From the NCBI GenBank assembly GCA_025667525.1, contig CM046878.1, forward strand, positions 395,440,974-395,504,973: 64,000 nucleotides of DNA, in the 5' to 3' direction. Of the stretch, positions 42,420 to 55,742 are shown piece after piece (position 1 is the first letter of the stretch; each line of letters starts with the position of its first letter). The DNA is from Glebionis coronaria (taxonomy: Eukaryota > Streptophyta > Magnoliopsida > Asterales > Asteraceae). The notes under the pieces are model-generated. The model searched no databases and was not told the origin of the DNA. It was given only the letters and a program-made list of their open reading frames with translations. A program made the position numbers and the translations under genes.

Positions 42420-44955
42420 TTAGTTCCTATGGTGAACCCACTTTCCAGTGGGTTCCCTGAATTGCTTGTTAGCAACTCTTGTGTTCCTGAAAAACTTTTG
42501 GCGTTGGGATGGACAGTTCATTGTTTCATGGTTATAACTCCCACAGATATCACACCCAGGGAAGTCACCACACTCGTCTGAGTGATGGTCTGTGAACCCA
42601 CAGAATTTACAGGGAGGATAAGATTTGTAATTTCCCTGTTGTCTTTTGGAACTCTGTGGTCTGTCCCTAGAGGGTGTCTGAGCTCTTTTAGCTGCCATGT
42701 GTCTGTCATGATCTAAGGTCGAATGGTGAGAATTTTTACAAACATTGCAATAAGGTTTGATTAACCTTTCCCCTTTGGGTTCACCTAGGACTGACTTAGG
42801 TTCATGAGAAGTAGAGCATTCAGCGGAAGGCTTAATGTGTTGTTTCAAGAGTTCTACTTCTTTCATAAGAGACAACAGGCGATCTTCAGTGGTGGGGTCA
42901 ACCTTATTCACAGCTTTAGTAGTAACAAGCTTAAAAGCTACTTGTTTACCAGTTTGTTTAGCAGGCACACGAAAAACTTTGGCTGGAGGATTCTCAATAT
43001 CTGTCCTAAGTTCGTCCTTAGCAGATCTAGAAGAACTGCTAGGTTCAACTCCAGAGAGTTTGGGCAAAGGTGGTAGCTCAGCCACATCTTCAGAGACAGG
43101 GTCATTAGTCAAAGAGGTACCTGACATATGAATAGTCTCTGTAGATTTAAAGACAATGTCTTTGGGTTTGGTGAGAATCCTCAGCTTTTTATTCTTAGCA
43201 GTTATATCCCTGTTTAAGTCAGCAGGCACTTCATCCCTAAGCAATTCATCAATAGTAAACCTAGCACACAGCCATTTTTCAATAATCTTGTTCAATTCAG
43301 TGACTTGATCATTTAAAGCTATGTTTTTCAAGGTTAATCTAGCTACTTCATTTTGCAGGGATATTTTCTCTAAGTTAACCCGCCTGAGAGTTTCACATTC
43401 AGCCTTAGCATTTAACATTTCAGATTTAACAGAGTGAAACTTATCAAGTAGGTTCTTTCTTTGTTCCTCAACAAAGTGCAAATCAACAATGGTGTAATCA
43501 AGGACATGCTTACGTTCATCACTATCAGACATAGATAAAAGCCTGTGTACCTTTTTTATTGTGATGTCAACCCATTGTCCTGATCTTGCATCACCTTTTC
43601 CAACAGCTGGTTCATCCTCAGCTATCGCCATAAAAGCCCTGACTCTTGTGGTGTCTTCTTCATCTGAAGTCAATGGTTCATCATTCCAATCATAAGTTTC
43701 AGCAACCAACCCTTTCTCTGTCTTTTTCTCACCACCTTTCTTTTTGGACATAGCTTCAATCTTCAAGTTCATTTGTTCTAACTCAGCTTTAAGTGCCTTG
43801 TACTTATTTTTGTAATCTTTCTTCTCAGTGTCTGAAGAATTGGATTGAGATGAGTTGTTATGTTGTTTGAACTTGTAGGGTTTGGATGAAGATGATGGAT
43901 AGGAGGGTGAGGATGTCTTGGTGGAAGGACACTCTTTTTGATAATGTCCAAGCTTTCTACAGGCAAAACATGTTTCTTTTGACCTGTCAGTTGGTTTGCT
44001 AGCTGATCCTACTCTTCCAGATCTTTTATAGTATCTTCTTTGGTTGGCTAGCAATGCTCTTTCATGGAATTCCACATTGAGGTCTGACAAGAACTCTTGG
44101 CTGCTACGGGTATCTTCTTCAATATCAGAATCGCTGTCATGAGGATGTGTTGCAGAGATCAAAGCTTTGGAAGATGCTCCTTGGACTACAAATCTTTCAG
44201 TCTCTGATTTGTAGATAGTATCGATCAGCCCTTCTTCATAATTGTACTTACCATAGAGCTGAGCAAGGGTATCATTTTTGATTGAGTTGTTAGCTCTCTG
44301 AGTCTGATTCATGCTCAGCCACTTTCTTGGAAGGCTGTTGACAAAAGTAGCATTGATCTCAGCTTGACCAATAGTAACATCATTCATAGCGAGGTCATTT
44401 AGAAGAATCTTCAGCCTAGTATAGGTTTGTTGAACCTTTTCACCTTCAAGTGACTTTAAAGGCATTAAACTGAAGTCTGAGTGCCTGAATCTTTGTCTCT
44501 CTTGTTTCAGAGGGTCCTTCATGGCCAAGAATGAGGTCTGTCCACATTTGTTTAGCTGTGGGACACTGAATGACAGACTTCATGATATGTTTGGGAAGAC
44601 AGGAAATTATGATGCTTTTGAGACGTTTATCTTGGTTTGCTAATTTCCTATCAGCTGAGGTCCATTGTTTGACAGGTTTGGGAAGAGGGTTTTCTTCAGT
44701 AGATGTAAGCGCCATGGGAATATATGGACCATTTTCTAAAATTTCTAAGAGAAAAGGTTCAAGTCCATCAAGGTATACAAGAAATTGACTCTTCCAACTG
44801 GCAAAGTCTTCTTCATCAAAGACTGGTACACTGGTTACGTGTGATCCACCTCTTGAGTCAAGAAGTTGGGGTAGATCATCGTCATTTGCTGGAGGGTTAA
44901 GTCTTGGTGAAGATGGGTTTGTGGAAGGTGATTGTGGGCTAGAAGTTTCCGGCAT
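42420..44955 (-). pseudogene. Copia Gag of the SIRE-like element
   Basis: It begins MPETSSPQSPSTNPSSP. The capsid-like part has FDEEDFASWKSQFLVYLDGLEPF and a UBN2-type region (INATFVNSLPRKWLSM). A one-base insertion near 44455, after QFNAFK, puts the remaining ~680 residues in another frame (44528-42420). The nucleocapsid part has the CCHC knuckle CFACRKLGHYQKEC and, near the C-terminus, further Cys/His clusters (CNVCKNSHHSTLDHD, CKFCGFTDHHSDEC, CDICGSYNHETMNC). Three extra zinc clusters make an unusually long Gag. It ends at TAA 18 bp before the pol frame, which is in a different phase. Confidence 0.85.
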
Positions 44956-45015
44956 GGTGGATCTTGATTATAAAACTGAGAACGATGTTTCTTGAAGTTT
45001 TTAATATCAAACACC

Positions 45016-45027
45016 GCTCTGATACCA
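45016..45027 (-). promoter_or_regulatory. Primer-binding site, initiator tRNA-Met type
   Basis: The - strand reads TGGTATCAGAGC, two bases inside the 5' LTR. Confidence 0.9.
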
Positions 45028-45029
45028 AT

Positions 45030-45891
<862 letters not shown>

Positions 45892-45955
45892 TAACTTTCT
45901 TTTCAGAACCATTTTTTGTGTTAGAACTGTTAGAATCAATTATTAGCCTTTGATC

Positions 45956-46878
45956 AAAATAATCAATGGATAAAAATCAAATGACATTATGGTAAATAAA
46001 AAAATTTAAAAAATTTACATCAGATAATTTATAAAAGGGTAATATGGGAATTTTATTTTAACAATTTACCATAAAACTACTCCTCAAAATATGCTATAGA
46101 AAATAGGTTTAATAATTTATAGCTTTTCTTTATCAAAAACATATGTACGCCGGCTACACACAATTCATAACCACCCTCTTCCTTCTAAAAAATAGTCGTC
46201 GGAGAAACTACCTAGACTACAAAAAGCATCATGTTAATCATACACGACCACAGATCTTATTGATATAAACCGTTAACCACCAACATCGTGGTAAACATCA
46301 CCATCGTGTTAATCATGCATGACCATGGATCTGACGGATCTGGTGGCACAGCGGCTGAGGCCGTTGGGTTAAGGTGGAGTGGTGGTCGGATGATGATGAT
46401 GATGTGGTAGTAGATCGAGTTTAATGGAGGGTTGTGGTGGTTGTGTGGCTGATCGAAGGCTACCGGATGTGGAGGCTGGTGGCTGTTGTGGTATTTCGTG
46501 GTGGTGGTGTGGCATCAACGGCCCGACAACAATGGTGGAGTGGTTGTGATGTATAACAACGGTGGTGGCTTCCTTCGATGTCTAACAATAAGGTATTGTA
46601 TTCTTTTTTATTTTTATATGTATTAAATTATTTACTTTTGTTTTGATACCCTACTATTGATTTGCCGTTGATTATCATCTAATGGTTTCATGAGATTAGG
46701 AATTAGGAACACTATACTAATAACTTTCTACTCAGTAATAAAATCATAGACATAAAATGTGTTCATATTTATATGGTTTCGATCTAAACAAAAAAAATAT
46801 AGTTTTGAAAGATATGAATTGTCAATGATTCGTTATTTTATATATGGTTTTCGACGAATACATGTATGTTTTTCTATA
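45956..46878. other. Non-coding part of element 1, with a GTGG-rich island
   Basis: Mostly AT-rich. Positions 46340-46580 are strikingly different: G/T-rich on the + strand with many GTGGTGG and TGGTGGC strings. No ORF of note. Confidence 0.5.
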
Positions 46879-46887
46879 TATTTTATA

Positions 46888-46978
46888 GGGTTAAGTCCAT
46901 AAAATAGAAACGAACTTTCTAAAATTTACAATTCTAGTAAACGAACTTATTTTATTACTAATATAACCATTATAACTT
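46888..46978 (+). repeat. MULE left terminal inverted repeat
   Basis: 91 bp starting GGGTTAAGTCCATAAAATAG and ending CCATTATAACTT. One base differs from the right TIR (near 46920). Confidence 0.92.
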
Positions 46979-47262
46979 GTTGTTTTTGAACATTTACACT
47001 AATATTACCGGATGAATATCCACGTCATTATTTTTTTATTTTTTTAGACAAAAAAAATAAAATTGGCAAGTTTCTTTACACTTTGTTATCTACCAATTTG
47101 ATCGTTTCCTTCAATTTAATAATCACCCACTATATAAACAAAACAACGGTACACATTAAACCAATTTAATACCTCACCCACTATTGAATACCTCCCCAAT
47201 TCCAGAAAACCCAATCTTAAGAACCCTAATTTGATCAAATACCCTAATCAACTAAATAAGAC

Positions 47263-47637
47263 ATGTCGTCTTATCTCAATGATCAATTGTGTACTTGCAA
47301 TCTTCCACTAAGGGTGTTGACAGCATGGACTCCAACAAATCCAGCAAGAAGATTCGTTCTATGTGCAAATCGAGGTAGACCAGGGAAGAAGACGTGTGGT
47401 AAATGGGATTGGTATGATACCGAGCTTGATAGTGACTGGTATCGGATGCATATGTATGAGATGTACATCATGTTAAACCCTAATCAGAGGCGTCACTTGT
47501 CAAGGTTGGATGAATTACAAAGACAATTGGCTGCAAATGGTGAAGAGTTGAGAAGATGTTCTTCAAGTTTGACTATTTGGAAGTCAACTTTCATTGTTTG
47601 TGCTGTATTTGTGCTTTTGGTGTTAGCAATGAAGTAG
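47263..47637 (+). CDS. GRF-type zinc-finger protein with C-terminal membrane segment
   Basis: 124 residues, intact. The N-terminal half is a GRF-type zinc finger: C10 and C12 (CTC), then LRVLTAWTPTNPARRF, C34 and C45 followed by GKWDWYD. Proteins of this family bind single-stranded nucleic acid in better-studied cases. Residues 75-100 look like a short coiled coil (HLSRLDELQRQLAANGEEL). Residues about 104-123 are a hydrophobic segment (IWKSTFIVCAVFVLLVLAMK) that could be a membrane anchor. The gene starts about 285 bp inside the left TIR, where a TIR promoter would drive it, and converges on the transposase gene. It could be an element-encoded helper or a captured host gene. Confidence 0.75.
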   Translation: MSSYLNDQLCTCNLPLRVLTAWTPTNPARRFVLCANRGRPGKKTCGKWDWYDTELDSDWYRMHMYEMYIMLNPNQRRHLSRLDELQRQLAANGEELRRCSSSLTIWKSTFIVCAVFVLLVLAMK

Positions 47638-47738
47638 AGTAGATGTGTTGCAGGTTTATGTAATAGAACCTTAGGGCTTTTGGTGTTAGCAATGAAGTAG
47701 AGTAGATGTGTTGCAGGTTAATGTAATAGAAACTTAGG
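47613..47738 (+). repeat. 63-bp tandem duplication at the GRF gene's 3' end
   Basis: Two adjacent 63-bp copies beginning GCTTTTGGTGTTAGCAATGA. The first includes the last codons and the stop codon; the second is in the 3' UTR. Only two bases differ. Confidence 0.85.
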
Positions 47739-48014
47739 TTTATGTATGCTTTCTTAATGAATGAAATGGCACCCTTTTATTTGATGTTTGTGGTGTATTG
47801 ACAACACTAGCATACAACAAAGATAAAAACACAACACATTGCTTTAAGCAGACAACTTTAAAAAAGTAGTCAAAGAGACCAGCTAAGAGATTCCCATTTG
47901 CATTACCAACAACAGTTGGGTACATTGTTTATCACAAAATAGAGCAAAAGATAAAGGTTCATTGTTTACATGACCATTAAAACATAAAAGCACTAAAAGG
48001 ATAAGCATTCCATC
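47739..48014. other. Convergent intergenic region of the MULE
   Basis: AT-rich gap between the two stop codons, expected to hold both polyadenylation regions (AATGAATGAAATGG on the + strand). No gene. Confidence 0.5.
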
Positions 48015-51000
48015 TTATGGAGAAACATCAAATGCTTTTTCAGGTGTTGAACCTGTTCCTTGAGAATCAAACTTGAAGTTCTTCCCTTGTTGCATAGAAT
48101 GCCTTTGTGATAGGCGTCTTAGTGGTAGTGGTTCTTTAGGCCTAGGTCTTTTAAATTTCCTTTGAGCTACAGCAACATATTCTTGGTTTGCATCCACTTG
48201 CACAACCTTTCCCTTGTTATTTCCAGTATCAACATTTGTTATAGAGTCTTGAGTGAATTCACCAACATCCATGGCCTCTTCTTCAGTCCAGTTGTTATTT
48301 CTAACAGCACTTTGTTCCCTAATTTGTTGTTGCATCTTTTCTTCTTCTGCATCTAACAAGTCTTGCATATATTCATGATCCAAGTTTGGTCTAATATCTT
48401 CCTCATCCACTCTACTACCCCTTCCTCTACCACCCCTACCACCTCTACCAACCCTACCACCTCTACCATCCCTACCACCTCTACCACCCCTTCCTCCTAT
48501 CACAGATCCATCTCCCATCTCAGAAGCATCTCCCATCTGATATCCATCTCCCATCTCAGAAGCATCTCCCATCTGAGATCCATCTCCTATCTGAGATCCA
48601 TCAACTACACCTCTACCACCCCTTCCTCTACCACCTCTTCCTCTTGCAGAAGCATAATTTCCAACTACTGATTCCCTTGGTCTACCTGGTGGTTTTTTTT
48701 CTAGATGAGCTTTAGGCACTGGTTCCTTGTCACAGCTTGCTTTGTTGTGTCCAAGCCCTTGATAGTTTGAGCACCTCATAACCCTACCAACTATGCTAAC
48801 TTGTGTGTTATTTTCTCCAGCTGCTTTCACTCTTTGCTTTCTGGGTCTCCCAAGCATTTTTCTCACAATAGGTGGTAATGGAGGGTTATTGTATATTCTT
48901 TTCCACATGTTTGTCCCTGGAACTGGTTTAATTGAATGTTGGTATGACCTTACCCACATTTTTTTTGAATACCAGTCACTCACACCCTCTTCTGGTTCCC
49001 TGCCCATATGCAAGTATGCTGCTACAGCATAAACACAGGGAACCCCACTCAGTTGCCAAAACCTACAAGCACATCTTCTTTCTTCTAGATGAACACCATA
49101 AGCACTGTCTCCACACCTTACTTCTAACTCTTCATAACCACTTGCAAATACAATCCAATTACTACAAAAATTAAGCAACAATTAGAGTATAATTATGTCT
49201 ACAATAAGTTGGTGAGACAGTTGTAGGTTACTAACCTTTGTTTTACTCTATGAATGTTTAGTGTCTTTTTGACTGTTGGTGTAAACTGATCTTCCAACCT
49301 CGTAGATGTGGTATGCATGGCCACTAACCTTTGCATCAGATACACTCTTATGTCTTCAAGCATGGTGATGATAGGTTTGTGCCTTTGCAGAAGTATGGCC
49401 CTGTGATAGCTTTCACATACACCATTCTCAAAGGCAGCACACTTAACAGTAAGATTGAAAAAAGCTCTACTCCAAGTGTGGGGATCTCTCTGAACCAAGT
49501 ATGCATAGGCTTCATTGTTTATCTGTCTTATTTCATCCATCTTACCATTAAATAGTTGTTCAACAGTACTCATAGCAGCGTACCAGAAGTGTTTTTGTAG
49601 TTGCACACCGCTAAATTTCTTTTTGAAGTTGGCATACACATGCCTGGTGCATTTCCTATGCTCTGCATTGGGCAACACCTCTCTAACAGCATCATGCAAA
49701 CCCTGTTCAAATAACATAAAAGTTAAATGCATACTATATAACATCTTTATACAAAACAGAAATGAGAGTCGATTACGTTAACCTTGTGTCTATCAGAGAT
49801 GAGAGTCAATCATGTGCCTTCATTAAGATTAAATCTTCATGTAACAGTACCAAGAACAACCCCAATTTTCTTTGTTTTCAACCCTCACTACACTCCAAGC
49901 TATTGGATACATCTGATTGTGGGCATCCCTGCCCATGGCTGCGAGTAACTCTCCTTTACATGTATGCTTTAAGAAACATCCATCTATGCCAATGATTTTT
50001 CTACAACCTTCCAACCAACCATCTTTCAAACCCTTGAAACATATATAGAATCTCCTGAAATAACTCTTACCTGAAGCTGTGTCTTCCACATCTAGTCTGC
50101 AAGTACTACCAGGGTTGGATTCAAGCAATGCTTGTCTATAATCATACAACCTTCCATAATGTTCAATCAACCCTCCTTCATGGTCATATAGGGCTCTTTG
50201 TTTAGCTCTTTTACACTGGCCAAGACTCACATCTATCAAGAATTTCTCTCTAATTGCATCTTTCATCTTGATGTAAGGCATAAATGGATCCTTGATTATA
50301 TCTTTTGCATAGTGATGTGCAATCCATTTGTATGTTACCAGGGATCCTAACCTATAGTTTCTAGTACATTTATGGTCAGGATGTAATGACTTTATCTGAA
50401 AAGATTGTTCTGTGCTCATCCAAGAAGCCCACAATCTAAACCCACATATAGGACCCTTGTTTTTATCCTCAATTATCTTTTTTGTCCAGTTTGGTGATCT
50501 CTCAGCATCTCTACTACAGCCCTCACCACTAGTCTTATTAGAAACTTTATCCTTCTTAGAACTCACAGGTGATCTCTCAGCATCTCTACTACAACCCTTA
50601 CCACTAGTCTTATTAGAAACTTTATCCTTCTTCTTAGAACTCACAAGTGATCTCTCAGCATCCTTTTTTTGTTGTTGTACATACCTGCACACCTACCAGC
50701 AGCAACATTTCTACCACAGTACACTAACATACACTCCCAATCATTCCTCAAGTACCACAAATGATATCCATGGGAAACACCATAATTAGCTAAGGCTAAC
50801 TTGAGTTGCTCAGGGTGGTCATACCTCATACCTAAAACAGGTTCCATCTTATTTCATGGGATTGTTGGGTCATGTTTAGGGTAAAAAACATTTTTTTTAA
50901 TCTTAAACCTAGGATCTATGTTTGCATCATCAGGGTCCTCTACTGGTTCATCTTGTCCTATAGGAACTGGTTCATCAATGAACCCCCTAAATGTCCCATT

Positions 51001-51600
51001 GTTGCTACACAGTTTATTAAGGAAATGCTCTTGGGTAGTTAGATTCTTGATGGCAACATTTTCTTCCCCTTCTGTCTGAAAATCAACATAATCAAAATCC
51101 TCACCCCCTCACTTGTATAACAATCATCACTACTATCAGGTTGTTGGTCACTTGGATCTTCGTTTAACATTTCAAAGGGGTCATAACCAAAGTGTTCTAC
51201 ATATAAGTTCACAAACCACTTGTTTTCATACCCAACCCTTAGGAAATCCTCAACATCATTATCTGTTCTTAGTGGCTTAATCCCAACTTGCAAGTCACTT
51301 TTTATAGAGCAATAGTACAAACCCTCAACTCTATTAAGAACTAAACGACTCACAGTTGTACGAAAATCAATAAAGTTCATACCTTCGAAATTTATATCTG
51401 TTATTTGCTTAAGCTCACTACCACCATACCTAAGTGGATTAGCAACAAACAACCCATCATGATTAAGATTGACCGTAAAGACTTTATCATCTGCAAATTA
51501 AAACAAGGGCAATTAGGTTAGGGTTGATATTTAATTAGGGGGAGTTTTATAGTTAAAAATGAAATTGAAATGATATGAAATGTTACATACCTCTGACCAT
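48015..51600 (-). pseudogene. MULE transposase (mudrA-like), 4 exons with frameshifts
   Basis: Inferred exons on the - strand: 51600-51591, 51490-49783, 49702-49236 and 49161-48015, all with GT...AG introns of 100, 80 and 74 bp. Domains in order: an N-terminal PB1-like segment, a MuDR N-terminal region (MRYDHPEQLKLALANYGV...), the DDE-type MULE core (IIGIDGCFLKHTCKGELLAAMGRDA with the first Asp; TLISDRHKG with the second, split by intron 2), a SWIM zinc finger (CRFWQLSGVPCVYAVAAY; Tyr replaces the usual His), a CCHC-like knuckle (CSNYQGLGHNKASC, with one Cys changed to Tyr) and an Arg/Gly-rich tail with GDGSQMGDASEM repeats. Frame breaks near 51107, 50685 (an A-run) and 49830-49870 disable it. 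Confidence 0.85.
50480..50690 (-). repeat. ~75-bp direct repeat within the transposase linker
   Basis: The peptide SSKKDKVSNKTSGEGCSRDAERS occurs in tandem, about two and a half copies. It lies between the MuDR N-terminal region and the core, in a lysine-rich linker that varies in this family. Confidence 0.75.
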
Positions 51601-51909
51601 TGTATCTGATGTCACGAATTAATCGAAATGAACGAAATTATAAAACTTGATTAGGGTTAGGGTTCATCTCCAATTTGGGGGTAATAAAAAGGCAGCTGTG
51701 TTTTCTATGAGTCGATTTAATGTTTGTGTGTTTTTTATGAGTCAAAAATAAAGTGTCTGGTCAAAGTAACCATGTCAACAAGTTTTACACGGTGGAATAT
51801 CTGACTTGGTTAAAAAAATTAAAAATGATAACGTGTCAGTCATTTTTAAAATGTTACCGGTTGTAACCAGTACCATCCAAGATTATTTACTAAAACGTTC
51901 TAATTTTGA

Positions 51910-52000
51910 AAGTTATAATGGTTATATTAGTAATAAAATAAGTTCGTTTACTAGAATTGTAAATTTTGGAAAGTTCGTTTCTATTTTATGGACTTAACCC
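51910..52000 (-). repeat. MULE right terminal inverted repeat
   Basis: Reverse complement of the left TIR over 91 bp, with one mismatch. The transposase start codon lies 310 bp inside it. Confidence 0.92.
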
Positions 52001-52024
52001 TATTTTATATATACGAACATGCAT

Positions 52025-52155
52025 GTTTTAGCAAATAAGAATGAGCATTATGTGTTTACTACGAACATGTATGTTTTTTTACAAACATGTATGTTTTTTT
52101 TCACAAACATGTATGTTGTTTTGTTACAAACATGTATGTTTTCTTCCAAACATCT
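52025..52155 (+). repeat. Direct array of ACATGTATGTTTT units
   Basis: Five to six copies of AACATGTATGTTTTTT separated by 4-12 bases, immediately outside the MULE in element 1. The inverse motif forms an array at 52715-52820. Confidence 0.8.
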
Positions 52156-52714
52156 ATTAATAATAGATACATGTTTTTGTTAAGAAAACATACATATTTT
52201 TTGTAATAATATATGCATTTACTATTATTTAGAAAATAATTGGTACATTAAGTTGTTGGTAATATATTTTTAAGTTGTTTTAATATATTGTTAAGTTGCA
52301 ATAATTGTGTTATTGTTTCATATACACAGATAGACATCTTTTGTTGTAGCAAGGCGTGCATGTATGTTGTTACAAGGCGTGCGTGTATCTTCGGAAGATT
52401 CTGATAAAAAAGAGAAGTGCATATATGTTTTTTGAACGGGTGCATATATGTTCTTGAAAGGCGTTCATGTATGTTTTGAAGATTTTGATGGAAAACGACA
52501 ACTAGATATATGCTTTTTGAAGCATGCATATATGTTCTTGGAAGGCGTCGAACGATTAGATTCATTTATTTTTCGCTTTTTAGAAATTTGTATTTTAGTT
52601 GATTTCAATTGATATCAAATTCTGTATATTTTGAATTTTAAAGAAATGTTTGCTACATAATAGACATGATCATCATCTTAAGAAAAACACAATAAAATTC
52701 TATATACATCTTTT

Positions 52715-52860
52715 ATCGTAAAACATACATGTTTGATCGAAAAACATACATGTTTTATCGAAAAACATACATGTTTTTTATCGAAAAACATACATGTTTT
52801 TTATCGAAAAACATACAAACATACATACATATACTTATTTATCCAAAAACATACACGTTT
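52715..52860 (+). repeat. Array of AAAACATACATGTTTTATCG units (inverse of 52025 array)
   Basis: Five copies of about 20 bp (CGAAAAACATACATGTTTT), tandemly arranged. Read on the other strand they match the motif of the 52025-52155 array, so the two arrays face each other across about 550 bp. Confidence 0.8.
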
Positions 52861-53179
52861 TTTTCTCAAAAACGTAAAAAAATACCAAAAAATAAAATAA
52901 AATTTAATATCGAAAAATAAGAGATTTAAAAAACATATTTTAAATAAAAAAAAACAAAATGAGAGAAAAAAAGATCTGACATATTTAAAACAACTAAATG
53001 ATCGGCTTTTTTTTTTTGTTAGTAAAAATTTCTATAAATTGTAAACAACTCACTTTTACATTTTTGCCCTTATGCATTTTTATTTAATAAATTAAATCAA
53101 AATAGTTATCTAAATTCTAATTGGTCTATTATGCTTCTAATAGTTCTGACAGTTAAAATAGTTCTGACAAGAAAGCCCC

Positions 53180-54244
<1,065 letters not shown>

Positions 54245-54585
54245 GGCGTTATTGTGGTGACCAGTCTTAAGATAAAAACAATAGGAATCAATTTACACCG
54301 TTAGATTATCAATAATGATTAGATTTGATGAATATCAACTTAATGGTATTTTGTAATAAATTTAAAAACTACTGGCATATTATTTCATTAAAATTAGTTG
54401 ACTCATCTCCTGGTATGACTATTGAATGCGAGTAATTAAAGATTAATTTTAGCATCATGTTCTTTTCTCCATGAACGTTACATGTCCCATTTCATGGATG
54501 TCGAATTTTTTAATACTAAAATTGTAATATTCGTATTTGCTTATCATCCAACATTAATTATACTATTTTAACATTTTTAATATGT

Positions 54586-54815
54586 TATTTTTTTTTAGAA
54601 CGGCAAATGTTAGTGGTTAGGGGGTCGAGTCGTGCAATGACGTCCAAATAGAAGAGTGTCTTCTTCGAACCCTCGCCTAGTTATGTTAGACTCCTTATCC
54701 GCTTCGCCTGAAAGGCCCCTGGCAGGTCTTGAACCCAAGACCTCTATGAATCCTCCCCCAAGGAAAGTACTTAGTGTAACCTTGGTGGACAACTGAGCTA
54801 AGCCAGTTGGTTAAT
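54586..54815 (-). mobile_element. tRNA-derived SINE with 13-bp TSD
   Basis: On the - strand the 5' end has a pol III A box (TGGCTTAGCTCAGTTG, 54805-54790) and a B box (GGTTCAAGACC, 54735-54725), with a poly-A tail at the far end (54587-54596 read as T on the + strand). A perfect 13-bp duplication ATTTTTAATATGT flanks it at 54573-54585 and 54816-54828. About 230 bp, non-coding; it would need LINE machinery in trans. Confidence 0.88.
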
Positions 54816-54828
54816 ATTTTTAATATGT

Positions 54829-55102
54829 ATGATACATATATTTGTGATACATATTATTTGTGATACGGATTAATTTTAGGGTTTGTTCACATTTTTTTCT
54901 TCGCATTTTAAAAAATGTGAACTTTATTTGTAAAATATTCGTACTTGTAAGTGTGAATTATTAAAAAATGTGCATTATTAAAAAGTTCACACATAATAAT
55001 GTGAAGTTTTAAAAGTTAACACATAACAATGTGAATTATTAAAAATCTTCACACTTAAAAGTGTGAAGTTATTTGTTACACCCAATTTGTTCACACAAAA
55101 AA
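54829..55102. repeat. Short inverted/direct repeats of GTGTGAA and TTCACAC
   Basis: About ten copies of AATGTGAA, AGTGTGAA, TTCACACA or TTCACACTT in 250 bp. A few more lie on the other side of the Copia insertion at 60830-60880, so they belong to element 3. Confidence 0.65.
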
Positions 55103-55742
55103 TGTTAGGGTTTACTTCGTTCCAACAGGGTGAAGATAATCAATAGCCTAACTACGTACCAATGAATGGTTACCAGATATCTCATGAAGTTGTGTAATCA
55201 CTTTCCAAAGAAGATTATTCGACCCTATGCCTGGGTTAACACGAATACCTCCTTGGGATAAAACCAAGAGTTAGTTCTTGTTTTAGGCACAAATCAAGAA
55301 CTCTGTGCGTGTAAGTGTTTCTTGTTTATGTATATTTCATCATGCAAATATGATCACTATTTATAGTGATCCTAGTCCTAGAAGGATGTAACTCACAGTC
55401 AATGGTATTTAAGAGCATTAATCGGCCAATTAAGCTCATAATTACCTATATGAAAGCATAGTGGTTACATGACCATAAACATGGTCATCAAGTCAATATT
55501 CAACCCTCATTGATGAGTCAAAGAGGTTACAAAGACTTTGTGCATCACTAGGAGCAACGTCCTAACCAGGAGAAACTTCCTAACCAGGAGCAACTTCCTA
55601 ACCAGGAGCAGCTTCCTACTGATGAACTTTCAACCACTATATTGAGTCCAGGGAGGTCAGGGACTTAATGGGTGTACACTCCGTACCTCCAAACCCATTT
55701 ACAAGTATGACTCGATCCTATAATTGCACTAAATTTCCAACA
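55103..55742 (-). mobile_element. 3' LTR of TNT1-like element
   Basis: 640 bp. The 17-18 bp length difference from the 5' LTR comes mainly from one fewer copy of the 18-bp unit CAGGAGCAACTTCCTAAC (55555-55620). Confidence 0.9.

Larger units (their letters stand above)
46888..52000. mobile_element. Mutator-like element with two convergent genes, TSD TATTTTATA
   Basis: A complete 5113-bp element. The termini begin GGGTTAAGTCCATAAAATAG in both orientations and match for 91 bp with one mismatch. It is flanked by a perfect 9-bp duplication TATTTTATA at 46879-46887 and 52001-52009, the size typical of Mutator. One gene starts near each end and they converge: a GRF zinc-finger gene on the + strand (47263-47637) and a MULE transposase on the - strand (51600-48015). 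Confidence 0.92.

Noticed and set aside
48162..48671. Thr/Ser-rich + strand ORFs opposite the transposase C-terminus
   Set aside because: Shadows of the Arg/Gly-rich transposase tail on the other strand.
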